DNA of 64,000 bases from Alphaproteobacteria bacterium (GCA_028871455.1 JAGWNF010000004.1:108773-172772), one strand, 5' to 3'; counted from the stretch's first letter, positions 20,701 through 29,321 are shown. Made by a program: numbers and translations. Notes: generated from the sequence alone by a model not told the origin.

Positions 20701-21257
20701 GCGGTGTTGTGGCGCTGTAATTCGACGTAAAGCCGGCCGGGAAACAGGTCGGCGAGCCGCGCCAGCAGGGCTTCGGCCGCCGCCGCCTGGCTTTCGCCGA
20801 TGAGCCGGCCGACCGGCCCCTTGGGTCCGCCGGCAAGGCAGATCAGGCCCTCGGTGCGGCCCTCGAAGGCGGCGAGATCGAGCTGCGGCGCCTCGCCCGG
20901 CGCGGTCTCGAGATGCGATTTGCTGACCAGCTTGAGCAGATTGCGATAGCCGGCCTCGCTCTGCGCCAGCAGCACCACCGCGTCGGGCGGCAGTGCCGGT
21001 CCGATGCGCGCGGCGCGGCCGCCTTCGGTCTCGGCGCGCCGGATGCCGAGCTCGCCGCCGATGATCGGCTGGACGCCGGCCTCGGCCGCCGCCATGGCGA
21101 ATTCGAGCGCGCCGAAGAGATTACCGGAATCGGCGATCGCCACCGCCGGCATGGCGTGACGCCGGCAGAGCGCGACCAGGTTCTTGATCTTGATGGCACC
21201 CGACGACAGCGAATAGGCCGAATGGACCCGCAGATGGACGAAATCGGCATACGCCAT
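17784..21257 (-). CDS. dnaE: DNA polymerase III subunit alpha
   Basis: The replicative polymerase, 1157 residues, normal for DnaE1. A PHP domain starts at once (HLRVHSAYSLSSGAI), followed by the Pol III palm. GPGRGSGAGS is at about 373-382, and the catalytic aspartates lie in PDFDIDF (Asp415, Asp417), with a tandem HhH region and a C-terminal OB fold (RLAGVVIGSKERTS). The start MAYADFVHL at 21257 is preferred over a six-codon extension. In the usual alphaproteobacterial order dnaE follows lolD; here 4.7 kb of other genes separate them. The downstream flank is AT-rich. Confidence 0.97.
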   Translation of the reverse strand: MAYADFVHLRVHSAYSLSSGAIKIKNLVALCRRHAMPAVAIADSGNLFGALEFAMAAAEAGVQPIIGGELGIRRAETEGGRAARIGPALPPDAVVLLAQSEAGYRNLLKLVSKSHLETAPGEAPQLDLAAFEGRTEGLICLAGGPKGPVGRLIGESQAAAAEALLARLADLFPGRLYVELQRHNTAAEERIDAALIELALAHGLPLVATNDVHFAERDDYAAHDVLLCIAQGTTLADGSRKRLTPEHYFKSANEMRIAFADVPEACDNTLAIARRCAFMPEPRQPILPPFTSASGRDEAAELRGAAGAGLERRLAAQVFKPEMSPAEREAAAAPYRERLAYELDVIVTMGFAGYFLIVAEFIQWAKAQGIPVGPGRGSGAGSLVAWSLTITDLDPLRLGLVFERFLNPERVSMPDFDIDFCQDRRDEVIHHVQERYGADRVAQIITFGKLQARAVLRDVGRVLGMPYGQVDRICKLVPNNPAAPVTLQQAIDGEPMLQQMRDEDPQVARLIEIALQLEGLYRHASTHAAGVVIGDRPLDELVPLYRDPRSSMPVTQFSMKYVEAAGLVKFDFLGLKTLTVLAKARDLLAARGVTIDLSNLPLDDAKTFRLLARGETIGVFQLEGAGMRDTLKRLDADRFEDIVAVNALYRPGPMENIPRYIAVKHGNERPEYMHPELEPILEETQGIIIYQEQVMEIAKVLSGYSLGSADLLRRAMGKKIKSEMEAQRKQFIGGAKAHGVSDALAEYIFEQVAKFAGYGFNKSHAAAYALVGYQTAYLKANYPVEFMAASMTLDLGNTDKLNVFRQECDRLGIRLLAPDINRSDVGFAVEAAGEGGAIRYALAAIKGVGAAAMQQVITERAAHGPFKDLFDFAARIDPKHFNKRQFESLVKAGAFDTIAPNRAQAFAAIELLLRHANAAANERASQQVNLFGGDAGPVALPPLPAATDWPLAERLQKEFEAIGFYLSSHPLNPYGKSLARLGVPRFADLTRRPAGGETRVRLAGVVIGSKERTSVRGNRFAFLQVSDMSGVYEVMAFSEVLRDSRALIDSGQPLLLTADIRIDGDSFRLTAQRIEALDKVAAGAAAGLRLVVEEADALGGIRRAVAAESGGRGRVSVVVPLDETREVEIALPGGFKVTPRLAAALQTVPGIREVAEI

Positions 21258-21306
21258 GGCGTCAGCTTCGCACAAGGCGTGCGGTGGTCAAAGCATGCGT
21301 CCGCAT

Positions 21307-21984
21307 TTATGCCCGCGATTCTGTCGATGCTGCGGAATCCTCTCTCTCCCCGCTTGCGGGGAGAGGATTGGGGTGAGGGGCGAGACTCGTGAGCTGAGCG
21401 TCAATCTCCGTCGCCATCGACTCGGAAATTGGGTTTGTTTCGCAAATTTTAATTTTTGCGGCGTCGCCCTGCTGGACATCGAGACCAGCGACGGTGACCG
21501 CGACCGGCGGCGCGACCGCCTCGCCGTGTCGCCGCGCTTGCCGCCGTTCGAGCTGCAATTCGGCTTGTCGGAGCGCACGGTCGAGCGTCGACTCGTAGCG
21601 CGACAGCACCGTCATCGCGTGCGCCACGCGGGAGAACCCGACGCCAAGCTCGGTGCCGTGAGCCGCTTCGGTTCCGACGTGACTTTCGGCATCCTTGAGC
21701 ACGGCCGCCTCGATACGGCCCATGCGGCGCAGCCGCCAGGCACAAAGCACGACGCGCTCTGCCAAGGTTTCTTCGACTGCGTCCGCTGGCTCGAGCGCCG
21801 TCCGCAGCTCGGCATGAAACCGCGCGAAATCGGCGAACCCTTCGCCGAAAATGATCAGTTGGCGCGCCGTCAGGCCGTGCCGCAGGGCATTGCGGGCGAC
21901 CACCACCTTGCCTGCGGCGGTCTTGGGTCCGGTGCTTTTGGCGGCGTTCCGCCGATTGGCGGCAATCTGGGCTTTGCTGGCCAT
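21307..21984 (-). CDS. Hypothetical protein of the KSTGPKT/HGLTA family with repeat-derived tail
   Basis: A 225-residue protein whose start, KAQIAANRRNAAKSTGPKT then GKVVVARNALRHGLTAR, I recognise as a widespread uncharacterised family found in many soil and water bacteria, often in several copies. The middle is helical and Arg/Glu-rich (DFARFHAELRTALEPADAVEETLAERVVL). The last 20 or so residues (APHPNPLPASGER) are the translation of a palindromic intergenic repeat at 21344-21365. The gene therefore seems to have run into or captured a repeat element. Expression is suggested by a promoter-like array just upstream. No function can be assigned. Confidence 0.65.
   Translation of the reverse strand: MASKAQIAANRRNAAKSTGPKTAAGKVVVARNALRHGLTARQLIIFGEGFADFARFHAELRTALEPADAVEETLAERVVLCAWRLRRMGRIEAAVLKDAESHVGTEAAHGTELGVGFSRVAHAMTVLSRYESTLDRALRQAELQLERRQARRHGEAVAPPVAVTVAGLDVQQGDAAKIKICETNPISESMATEIDAQLTSLAPHPNPLPASGEREDSAASTESRA
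21344..21365. repeat. REP-like palindromic element in the 3' end of the hypothetical gene
   Basis: CTCTCCCCGC-TT-GCGGGGAGAG forms a 10-bp perfect hairpin, followed by GGGGTGAGGGG (21370-21380). The same architecture recurs at 27941-27966. Such hairpin plus G-rich tail elements are scattered through many alphaproteobacterial genomes. Confidence 0.7.
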
Positions 21985-21995
21985 GGCTGGTCTCC

Positions 21996-22035
21996 TGTAC
22001 GCTGTGTGTACGCTATTATACTACATAAGCGTACA
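21996..22035 (-). promoter_or_regulatory. Promoter with TGTACGCT operator array
   Basis: TGTACGCT occurs at 21996-22003 and again at 22007-22014, exactly 11 bp apart, and its reverse complement AGCGTACA at 22028-22035. On the minus strand a full-consensus TATAAT (-10) lies between the second and third copies, with a weak TTGCTG 18 bp upstream. The array therefore straddles the promoter of the gene starting at 21984, which suggests a repressor or autoregulator. Confidence 0.5.
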
Positions 22036-22115
22036 AAGCAGCAACGTCAAGGGACGACTTTCGGCGATGGCAGCCGGTGGTATCCCGACAACGCGCCCAA
22101 GACGCCGGAGGGCGA

Positions 22116-22310
22116 CTAGCTCGTCCGCATCGGACGCGCGGGACCGAGCCGGCGGATCGCGGCGGCGGTCTCGAGCCAAGCGCGCGAGCGATCGAAATCG
22201 CCGGTGGCGATGTAGCTCGCCGCGCGCTGGTCGGCGATGATGCTCGCACTGCGCCCATAGGCCTCGATCGTCTCGCGGACCAGCCGGTCGATTTCGGTTT
22301 CGCGCGCCAT
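22116..22310 (-). CDS. Small hypothetical protein (64 aa)
   Basis: A 64-residue charged, helical protein (RETEIDRLVRETIEAYGRSASIIADQRAASYIATGDFDRSRAWLETAAAIRRL) with no family I recognise. An AAGGA ribosome binding site lies 4 nt before the ATG. It starts 24 bp after the cold-shock-like gene, in line with it and the SEL1 gene, suggesting a three-gene unit. The 130 bp downstream hold the promoter array of the next gene. Confidence 0.55.
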   Translation of the reverse strand: MARETEIDRLVRETIEAYGRSASIIADQRAASYIATGDFDRSRAWLETAAAIRRLGPARPMRTS

Positions 22311-22334
22311 GCCGTCCTTCGTCGCGTCAGCCCG

Positions 22335-22538
22335 TCACGGCGCCGGGCCGATGATGGTCATCGACCGCTCGCCCTCGTTGAACGACACCTCGTAGACGAG
22401 GCGCTGACCGACGGTGAGCGTCGTCATGCCGGCGCGCTCGACCGTCGAGATGTGGATGAAGATCGCCGTGCCGCCGTCTTCGGGCTTGATGAAGCCGTAG
22501 CGCTTCTTGGCGCTGAACGATGTCACGGTGCCGATCAT
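22335..22538 (-). CDS. Cold-shock-domain protein
   Basis: A 67-residue OB-fold protein. The sequence TVTSFSAKKRYGFIKPEDGGTA resembles the CspA core: the RNP1-like KRYGFIKPE replaces the usual KGYGFI, and RNP2-like IFIHIST replaces VFVHIS. It should bind single-stranded nucleic acid as an RNA chaperone. The aromatic set is reduced compared with CspA, so it is a divergent member. GAGG precedes the ATG at good spacing. It sits between the SEL1-like and small hypothetical genes. Confidence 0.8.
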   Translation of the reverse strand: MIGTVTSFSAKKRYGFIKPEDGGTAIFIHISTVERAGMTTLTVGQRLVYEVSFNEGERSMTIIGPAP

Positions 22539-22546
22539 GGATTACC

Positions 22547-23005
22547 TCAATGGAACTGGGCCGATGAGCCCGCCGCGGCCGGATCCGCCTTGCGGCGCCG
22601 GCGGCGCTCCCAGTCGCGCGCCCGGCGCTGTGCCGCCAGCACCTCCGTCGTCGTCAACTCCGAGCGCACCTGATCGTAGCCGCCCTGCGCGCGAAGGCGG
22701 TGGATGCCGTTGAGACGGGCGATCGCCACGATGAACCACTGGCAGGCGCGGCCATAATTCCGCGCCGCTTCCGGCCCGGCGGCATAGAGCTCGGCGAGCC
22801 GCATCTGCGCCCGCGGCTGACCGTGCTCGGCTGCCCGCAGCAGCCATTTTATGGCTTGGGCGCGATCGCTGGCGATGGGATTGCCGTTGTCATCGGTCGG
22901 ACCGACCGCGTTGCCGTGATCGTCGATCCGGTTGTCGTACATGACGCCGAGGTTGTATTCGGCGTCGGGATCGCCCCTCGTGGCGGCCGCACGCAGACGC
23001 TTCAT
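22547..23005 (-). CDS. SEL1-like repeat protein
   Basis: A 152-residue soluble protein with about two SEL1-type TPR-like repeats: RAAATRGDPDAEYNLGVMYD near the start, then AIKWLLRAAEHGQPRAQMRLAELYA. The C-terminal third is basic (RRARDWERRRRRK). SEL1 proteins mediate protein-protein contacts. The start at 23005 is chosen for its AGGAGTC ribosome binding site; a longer upstream frame is Arg/Ser-rich and unconvincing. It leads a possible unit with the cold-shock-like and small genes. Confidence 0.7.
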   Translation of the reverse strand: MKRLRAAATRGDPDAEYNLGVMYDNRIDDHGNAVGPTDDNGNPIASDRAQAIKWLLRAAEHGQPRAQMRLAELYAAGPEAARNYGRACQWFIVAIARLNGIHRLRAQGGYDQVRSELTTTEVLAAQRRARDWERRRRRKADPAAAGSSAQFH

Positions 23006-23170
23006 CGGAGACTCCTGACGATGTCGGATCGCGGCCGGCCGGCTCAGATTCGATCGAGCGGCCCGAGAACTTGATCCTACAACATATCGGGCCCCAGCGC
23101 CCGCATTACAAGACACCGGCCAAAGGTCTATCGCCGCGGCCGATCGCCGACACGGCGATAACCGGCTGTT

Positions 23171-23266
23171 TTACTTGCTCAATATCCGGACCTTGCCATC
23201 CTCGAGCGCGAGGATGCGGTCCATGCGCCGCGCCAGTTCGAGGTTGTGGGTGGCGATGAGCACAGC
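23171..23266 (-). pseudogene. lolD 3'-end fragment
   Basis: The minus strand reads [20 protein letters not shown], identical to the end of the intact LolD, then diverges to KVRILSK and a TAA stop at 23171. At the DNA level 77 bp (23190-23266) match 25958-26034 with seven differences, six of them synonymous. No upstream part of lolD is present: the match breaks off 16 bp from the proton-ATPase stop codon. It is a remnant, or one of two flanking repeats left by an insertion. Confidence 0.85.
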
Positions 23267-23282
23267 TCGCGGTGACGCCGGT

Positions 23283-25697
23283 TCACTTCGTACGGCGCGC
23301 CTCGCTCCAGCGCAGATAAGTGATTTTAACCGCATCATTCAGCAGCAGACAGCAAGCGGCGGCGTAACCGAAGATCGCCGCGGTCTCGCCCGGCGGCAGC
23401 GGCCGCATCTCGCCGATGCCAGTGAACGAGAGCAGGATCCCGACCGCGGCGTCGGCGCCCAGCGCGGTCGTCAGAGCGAGGCTCGGCCGCGACGACCAGA
23501 AGGCATGCCGCTCGCGGATCGAGACGATCGAAAACACCGCGAAAGCCAGCAGCGTCTCGAAGGCGAAGGTGCGCAGGCCGTGACCGCCGCTGCTCAGCTC
23601 GAAGCCGCGCCATCCCCAGCTGAGCAATGCCAGCGCCTCGGCCAGCATCAGCAATCCCATCAGCGCGCCGAGCACGGCGAGTGGACCGATGTTCCAGCTT
23701 TCCGGCTGCTGCGATGGCCGCGTCCGGTCGGTCGAAAGCGCGATCTTGGCGAAATCGGTCATGAAGGTGAGTAGCAAAATGCCCAGCGCCGAGATGACCA
23801 GCCTGCCGGTGGCGAGATAGGCCGCCACCACGAATCCTGATTTCAGCAGCGTGCGGCTGATCTTGTTGATGATCCAGGTCAGCACGCGCTGATAGATCGC
23901 GCGGCCGTTGCGCACCAGCGCAACGATGCTGCCCAGCCCTGCGGTAGTCAGCACGATGCTGGCCGCGCCCTTGGCGACGTCGGTCGCGCCGCCGACCGCG
24001 ATGCCGATCTCAGCTTGGCGCAGCGCCGGCGCGTCGTTGACGCCGTCGCCGGTCATGCCGACGACATGACCCGCCGCCTGAAGCCCCTGCACGATTGCGA
24101 ACTTGTCCTCGGGAAAAATCTCGGCATAGCCGCCGGCGTGTTCGATCGCCGCAACCGCGTTGGGCCCAGCTGCGCGGAGTTCGGGTGCGCGCGCCACCTC
24201 GCCGAGGTCGAGCTCCGTGGCGATCTGCTGCGCCACCGGCAGGGCATCGCCGGTCAGCATCTTGACCGCGATGCCGAGCGACCGCAAATCGTCGATCAGC
24301 TTGCGTGAATCCGGGCGCGGCGCATCGTACAGCATCGCCGTGCCGACGAGATGCAGAGGCCCGTCGCCGTCGGCGCGCGTCACCGCCAGTATGCGGTAGC
24401 CCTGCCGCGCCGCCGCGTCGGCGCCACTTTCGAGCGCCGCCAACTCCGCTGCCGAGACCCGCGCCGCGGATGCCACGGTGCGCAGCGCGCCCTTGACCGC
24501 TCGCACCGTCGTCCCGCCCGTCTCGATGATGGCCTCGGTGCGCCGCGTATCGGGCGAAAACGGTACGAACGAAACGACGCGCGCGTCCTGCGGCAGAAGC
24601 TTGCGCTCGACGGCCGCATTCAGGAACGCGAGGTCGATCGGGTCCTGGTTGGCCGCGTTCGAGGCGAATGCCGCGGTACGCAGCACATCGTCCTCGGTGA
24701 ATCCCATCTGCGGCGTGGTGCCGGCAAAGGACAGCCGGTTGAAGGTCAGCGTGCCGGTCTTGTCGGCGCACAGCACGTTCATGGTCGCGGCGTCCTCGGC
24801 AGCGGCGAGCCGCGTCACCAGCGCGCCTGCGCGCGCCAGCTCCATCGCGCCTACCGCCATGCTGACCGTGAACATGACCGGCAGGGCGACCGGCACCGCT
24901 CCCATCAGCAACACCAGTGCCAGCGGCACGATGTCGAGTAGTGGCGTGCCCACAATCATTGCCGTGCCCACCGCGACCGTCAGCAACGCGCCGACGATGA
25001 GCAACAGCCAGCGCACGACGCGGCGCACGATCTCCTCGACATGGAGCTTTGGCCGCGCGGTTTCGACCAGCTGGGTGGTGCGGCCGAAATAGGTGCGCGC
25101 GCCGGTTGCGATCGTTTGTCCGGTCGCCTCGCCGTGACGCACTACCGAGCCCGAATAGGCTGTGTCGCCGGCACCGCGCGCGACCTCGCGGGATTCGCCG
25201 GTAAGCGACGACTGGTCGACGCGCAGCGTACCATCGATCAGCACGACATCGGCTGGGACGAAATCGCCGGCGCGCAGCCGGACGATGTCGCCCGATACCA
25301 ATTCGCGCGCCTCGACCAGCCGCCAAGCACCCTCGCGCAGCACTCGCGCCTGCACCTGGAGGCGCCGGCGCAGCGCCGACACCGCCGCCGATGCACGCTG
25401 TTCTTGGAGGAAGCCGATCAGCGCGTTGACAACGAGCAGGGCCGAGGCCACGGCACAGTCGGTCCATTTGCCGAGGAACGCAGAGAGCAGCGCGATCGCC
25501 TCGATCATCCAAGCCGAAAGCGACCAGAATTTTGCGGCAAACTGGCGTAGCGGATGGGGTTTCTCCTCCGCCACCTCGTTGGGCCCATCGCGTGCAAGCC
25601 GTGCGGCAGCGTCGGCTGCACTCAGGCCCGTGGCACGGTCGGTCGGCGGTGTTTCCGGCGCCGAGCGCGTGCGGGGAGGTGGCGGGTCAGCGCTCAC
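23283..25697 (-). CDS. P-type (P3A) plasma-membrane proton ATPase
   Basis: An 804-residue P-type ATPase of the PMA1-like proton-exporting class found in some bacteria. Visible are the actuator TGES (166-169), the phosphorylation motif DKTGTLT with Asp312, PVALP in M4 (269-273) and the hinge GDGVNDAP (550-557). There is no heavy-metal-binding N-terminus and no CPx motif, which argues against copper or zinc transport. It would pump protons out of the cell using ATP, for pH homeostasis or acid tolerance. It lies between two copies of the lolD 3' end, in a place where alphaproteobacteria usually have lolD next to dnaE, and so looks acquired. Confidence 0.9.
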   Translation of the reverse strand: MSADPPPPRTRSAPETPPTDRATGLSAADAAARLARDGPNEVAEEKPHPLRQFAAKFWSLSAWMIEAIALLSAFLGKWTDCAVASALLVVNALIGFLQEQRASAAVSALRRRLQVQARVLREGAWRLVEARELVSGDIVRLRAGDFVPADVVLIDGTLRVDQSSLTGESREVARGAGDTAYSGSVVRHGEATGQTIATGARTYFGRTTQLVETARPKLHVEEIVRRVVRWLLLIVGALLTVAVGTAMIVGTPLLDIVPLALVLLMGAVPVALPVMFTVSMAVGAMELARAGALVTRLAAAEDAATMNVLCADKTGTLTFNRLSFAGTTPQMGFTEDDVLRTAAFASNAANQDPIDLAFLNAAVERKLLPQDARVVSFVPFSPDTRRTEAIIETGGTTVRAVKGALRTVASAARVSAAELAALESGADAAARQGYRILAVTRADGDGPLHLVGTAMLYDAPRPDSRKLIDDLRSLGIAVKMLTGDALPVAQQIATELDLGEVARAPELRAAGPNAVAAIEHAGGYAEIFPEDKFAIVQGLQAAGHVVGMTGDGVNDAPALRQAEIGIAVGGATDVAKGAASIVLTTAGLGSIVALVRNGRAIYQRVLTWIINKISRTLLKSGFVVAAYLATGRLVISALGILLLTFMTDFAKIALSTDRTRPSQQPESWNIGPLAVLGALMGLLMLAEALALLSWGWRGFELSSGGHGLRTFAFETLLAFAVFSIVSIRERHAFWSSRPSLALTTALGADAAVGILLSFTGIGEMRPLPPGETAAIFGYAAACCLLLNDAVKITYLRWSEARRTK

Positions 25698-25838
25698 GCC
25701 GGGATACTAACGCCGCGCGGCACCTGCGACGCCAGTTAAACCAGTCAGATGAGCCAAAACGGCCATCCCGGCTTACGAATGTTTGATGTCGGGGCAACCG
25801 CAGACTCGTTGTTTATGATTGCTGCGGCAGCTTCTGGC

Positions 25839-25909
25839 GTAATGCCGACATAGCATGATACCGGAAACAGATCCGCTTTCGGTTCCAAAGCAAACTCAAT
25901 CGGCATTAC
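25839..25909. repeat. Perfect 10-bp inverted repeat in the lolD-ATPase gap
   Basis: GTAATGCCGA (25839-25848) and TCGGCATTAC (25900-25909) are exact reverse complements 51 bp apart, enclosing a weaker CCGGAAA/TTTCGG pair. The surrounding 240 bp (25698-25938) have clearly lower GC than the genes on either side and contain no gene I can support. Confidence 0.4.
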
Positions 25910-25938
25910 CGAGCAATCTCGATTTATGAGACCACGGC

Positions 25939-26625
25939 CTAGACCCGCCGTTCGACCACCTTGCCGTCCTCGAGCGCCAGGATGCGGTCCATGCGCCGCG
26001 CCAGCTCGAGATTGTGGGTGGCAATCAGCGCAGCAAGGCCGGTGCGCCGCACCAGGTCGAGCAGCACGCCGACCACTTCGCCGGCCGTCTCGTGGTCGAG
26101 ATTGCCGGTCGGCTCGTCGCCCAGCAGCAGCAGCGGCTGGTTGGCGAGCGCGCGGACGATGGCGACGCGCTGCTGCTCGCCGCCCGAGAGCCGCGCCGGC
26201 CGGTGATCGGCGCGCGGCGCCAGGCCCACCTGGCCCAGCAGATCGAGCGCCCGCACCCGCGCCGACGCCTTGCTCACGCCGGCGATCATCTGCGGCAGCA
26301 TGACGTTCTCCGCCGCCGAGAATTCCGGCAGCAGCTGATGGAACTGGTAGACAAAGCCGATGGTGGAGCGGCGGATGGCCGTGCGCTCCTCGTCGCCCAT
26401 ACTGCCGCAGTCGCGGCCGCCGAGCAGCACCGCGCCGCCGTCGGGCTTCTCCAACAGGCCGGCGAGATGCAGCAGCGTCGATTTGCCGGCGCCCGACGGA
26501 CCGACCAGCGCCGCGGTCTCACCCGCCTTGACCGTGAAGCTTGCGCCGCGCAGCACCGGCAATTTATTGCCGGCCTGAACGTAGGTCCGGACGACGTCGC
26601 ACAGCGTCAGGTCGAATTCATTCAT
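25939..26625 (-). CDS. lolD: Lipoprotein-releasing system ATP-binding protein
   Basis: A 228-residue ABC ATPase of the MacB/LolD type that energises release of outer-membrane lipoproteins. Walker A GPSGAGKS (42-49), signature LSGGEQQ (146-152) and Walker B LLLLGDEP (165-172) are intact, and [21 protein letters not shown] is the family's Q-loop region. The ATG at 26625 overlaps the lolC stop by 8 bp, giving a conserved lolC-lolD pair. A copy of its last codons occurs at 23171-23266 beyond the proton ATPase. Confidence 0.93.
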   Translation of the reverse strand: MNEFDLTLCDVVRTYVQAGNKLPVLRGASFTVKAGETAALVGPSGAGKSTLLHLAGLLEKPDGGAVLLGGRDCGSMGDEERTAIRRSTIGFVYQFHQLLPEFSAAENVMLPQMIAGVSKASARVRALDLLGQVGLAPRADHRPARLSGGEQQRVAIVRALANQPLLLLGDEPTGNLDHETAGEVVGVLLDLVRRTGLAALIATHNLELARRMDRILALEDGKVVERRV

Positions 26626-27865
26626 AGCGTAGCGCCTCGACTGGATCGAGACGCGCCGCCCGCCAGGACGGATAGATAGTGGCCAGGAACGAGAGCGCCA
26701 GCGCCATGCCGACCACCGAGCCGACTTCATAGGGATCGAGGCGCGCCGGAATCTGCGTCAGGAAATAGATCTCCGGCGCGAACAGATTGGTGCCGATGAT
26801 GTTCTGGATGAATTCGCGGATCGCCTCGATATGGGCGGCGAACTCGACGCCGAGGACGAAGCCCAGCGCGGTGCCGACGACGCCGATCGAGGCGCCCGAC
26901 AGCATGAAGATGCGCAAGATCATGCCGCGCGTCGCGCCCATCGTCCTGAGCACGGCGATGTCGCGGCCCTTATCCTTCACCAGCATGATCATGCTCGAGA
27001 TCACGTTGAAGGCGGCGACGACGATGATCAGCGTCAGGATCAGGAACATGACGTTGCGCTCGATCTCGACGGCGTTGAAGAACGACAGGTTGCTCTGTTG
27101 CCAGTCGAAGATGCGCATGCGGCCGCCGAGCGCCGCCGCCACCGCCTGGTCGTAGGCACGCACGTCGTCGGGGCGGTCGACGAAGACCGAGATGTCCGAG
27201 ACCGCTTTCGGCAGCTGGAAATAGATTTGCGCCTGCGGCAGCGGCATGAAGATGACGCTGCTGTCGAACTCGTACATGCCGACGTTGAAGGTGCCGGCGA
27301 CGCGATAGGCCTTGATGCGCGGCATGGTGCCGAAGGCGGTCGGCGTGCCCTGCGGCGAGATCAGCGTTACCGAATCGCCCGGATGGACGCCGAGTTTGAA
27401 GGCGAGACGGCCGCCGATGATGATGCCGCCCTGATTGAAGGCGGCGAGCGCGCCCGGCGACAGGTTCTTGGCGATCAGGCTCTGCGCCTCGATGGTCTGC
27501 GCCGTGACGCCGCGCACCAGCACGCCCGACGACTGGTCGTGTGAGGTCGCCATCACCTGGCCCTCGATCTCGGGATAGGCGGCGGTGACGCCGGGCACCG
27601 CCTTGATCTTGGCCGCGATCGGGTCGAAGTCGTCGAGCGGCCTGCCCGGCGCGGCATAGACGGTGATATGGCCGTTGAAACCCAGGATGCGGCCCAGCAG
27701 GTCGTGGCGGAAGCCGTTCATCACCGCCATGACGATGATCAGCGTCGCCACGCCGAGCATGATGCCGAGCAGCGAGAAGATCGCGATCACCGAGACGAAG
27801 CCTTCCTGCCGCCGCGAACGCAGGTAGCGGAAGGCGACCATGCGTTCGAACGCGCCGAGGATCAT
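26618..27865 (-). CDS. lolC: Lipoprotein-releasing ABC transporter permease (LolC/E family)
   Basis: A 415-residue inner-membrane protein with an N-terminal membrane helix after [23 protein letters not shown], a large periplasmic domain (about 60-270) and three C-terminal helices ending in [18 protein letters not shown]. That tail is diagnostic of LolC/LolE. Alphaproteobacteria typically have one such protein that does the work of both, so LolF-like is an equally good name. ATG at 27865 is used; a GTG two codons upstream is possible. It overlaps lolD by 8 bp. Confidence 0.9.
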   Translation of the reverse strand: MILGAFERMVAFRYLRSRRQEGFVSVIAIFSLLGIMLGVATLIIVMAVMNGFRHDLLGRILGFNGHITVYAAPGRPLDDFDPIAAKIKAVPGVTAAYPEIEGQVMATSHDQSSGVLVRGVTAQTIEAQSLIAKNLSPGALAAFNQGGIIIGGRLAFKLGVHPGDSVTLISPQGTPTAFGTMPRIKAYRVAGTFNVGMYEFDSSVIFMPLPQAQIYFQLPKAVSDISVFVDRPDDVRAYDQAVAAALGGRMRIFDWQQSNLSFFNAVEIERNVMFLILTLIIVVAAFNVISSMIMLVKDKGRDIAVLRTMGATRGMILRIFMLSGASIGVVGTALGFVLGVEFAAHIEAIREFIQNIIGTNLFAPEIYFLTQIPARLDPYEVGSVVGMALALSFLATIYPSWRAARLDPVEALRYE

Positions 27866-27940
27866 GCGCACCCCTGCTTGTTGAATCCCCTCACCCAGCT
27901 TTGGGTAAGGCTCGGCTCACGCCTCGCCAACCCAAAGCAA

Positions 27941-27966
27941 CCCTCTCCCCCTTCAGGGGGAGAGGG
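27941..27966. repeat. REP-like palindromic element between proS and lolC
   Basis: CCCTCTCCCCC-TTCA-GGGGGAGAGGG is a perfect 11-bp hairpin followed by AAGGGTGAGGGGG. It is the same kind of element as that at 21344-21365. It lies between stop and start of co-oriented genes, where it may affect mRNA stability or separate the transcripts. Confidence 0.7.
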
Positions 27967-28010
27967 AAGGGTGAGGGGGTGTGCGCGCTCTTGCAGCTTC
28001 CCGGCTCCGC

Positions 28011-29321
28011 TCATCGGTTGCCCGTCAGCCGCGCGACGACCGCGTCGGGCGACAGCTCCTGCTTGGCGCCGGTCTTGCGTTCCTTGAGTTCGACGATGCC
28101 CTGCTTCAGGCCGCGCGGCCCGACCACCACCTGCCAGGGCAGGCCGATCAGGTCCATGGCGGCGAACTTGGCGCCGGGCGATTCCTCGCGCTCGTCATAG
28201 AGCGTGTCGATGCCGGCCTTGCTGAGGCGCAGATAGAGCTTCTCGCCCGCCTCGGCGCAGTCCTTGTCGCCTGGCCGCAGATTGACCAGGCCGACGCGGA
28301 AGGGCGCCACCGGCTCGGGCCAGACGATGCCGGCCTCGTCGTGGAAGGCCTCGATGATGGCGCCGACGAGGCGCGACACGCCGATGCCGTAGGAGCCCAT
28401 CTCGACCGCAACCATGTCGCCCTTGGGACCCGCCACCGTCGCCTTCATCGGCGCTGAATACTTGGTGCCGAAATAGAACAGCTGGCCGACCTCGATGCCG
28501 CGCGCCTCGCGCCGCCGCGCTTCGGGCACGCGCACGAAGGCCGCTGGATCGTGCTTCTCGTCGGTGGCGGCGTACCATTGCAGCAGCTCGTCCTGCACCG
28601 TCGGGCTTGTGGGATCGAGCTTGTCCTCGTCGAGCGTCTCGACGTCGCTGTCGAAATAGAGCTGACTCTCGCCGGTCTCGGCCTGGACGTGGAACTCGTG
28701 CGACAGGTCGCCGCCGATCGGCCCGGTCGCGGCGCGCACCGGGATCGGCGTCAGCCCCATGCGCTTGAACGTCTTCATATAGGCCTTGAACATCTTGAAA
28801 TACGAGACCAACGCCGCCGCCTTGTCGATGTCGAAGGAATAGTTGTCCTTCATCAGGAACTCGCGGCCGCGCATGACGCCGAAGCGCGGCCGCACCTCGT
28901 CGCGGAACTTCCATTGGATGTGATAGAGGTTCTTCGGCAGGTCGCGATAGCTCTTCACGGCGCCGCGGAAGATCTCCGTGATCAGCTCCTCGTTGGTCGG
29001 CCCATAGAGCATCTCGCGCTCGTGCCGGTCCTTGATGCGCAGCATCTCCTCGCCGTAATCCTCGTAACGGCCGCTCTCGCGCCAGAGTTCCGCCGGCTGC
29101 AACGTGGGCATCAGGAGCTCCTGGGCGCCGGCCGCGTCCTGCTCCTCGCGCACGATCTGCTCGACCTTCTGGAGCACACGGAAGCCCAGCGGCAGCCAGG
29201 TATAGATGCCGGCCGCGCTCTGCCGGATCATGCCGGCGCGCAGCATCAGCCGATGCGACGCGATCTGCGCCTCGCTCGGCGTCTCCTTGAGGAGCGGCAG
29301 GAAATACTGGCTGAGGCGCAT
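28011..29321 (-). CDS. proS: Prolyl-tRNA synthetase (short alphaproteobacterial type)
   Basis: A 436-residue class II aminoacyl-tRNA synthetase charging tRNA-Pro. It begins [19 protein letters not shown], and motif 2 ([23 protein letters not shown]) and motif 3 ([15 protein letters not shown]) are clear. At 436 residues it lacks the editing insertion found in the roughly 570-residue E. coli type, as is normal in alphaproteobacteria. ATG at 29321; a longer upstream frame is unlikely. It stands upstream of lolC-lolD, matching the conserved proS-lolC-lolD order, with a palindromic element in between. Confidence 0.96.
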   Translation of the reverse strand: MRLSQYFLPLLKETPSEAQIASHRLMLRAGMIRQSAAGIYTWLPLGFRVLQKVEQIVREEQDAAGAQELLMPTLQPAELWRESGRYEDYGEEMLRIKDRHEREMLYGPTNEELITEIFRGAVKSYRDLPKNLYHIQWKFRDEVRPRFGVMRGREFLMKDNYSFDIDKAAALVSYFKMFKAYMKTFKRMGLTPIPVRAATGPIGGDLSHEFHVQAETGESQLYFDSDVETLDEDKLDPTSPTVQDELLQWYAATDEKHDPAAFVRVPEARRREARGIEVGQLFYFGTKYSAPMKATVAGPKGDMVAVEMGSYGIGVSRLVGAIIEAFHDEAGIVWPEPVAPFRVGLVNLRPGDKDCAEAGEKLYLRLSKAGIDTLYDEREESPGAKFAAMDLIGLPWQVVVGPRGLKQGIVELKERKTGAKQELSPDAVVARLTGNR

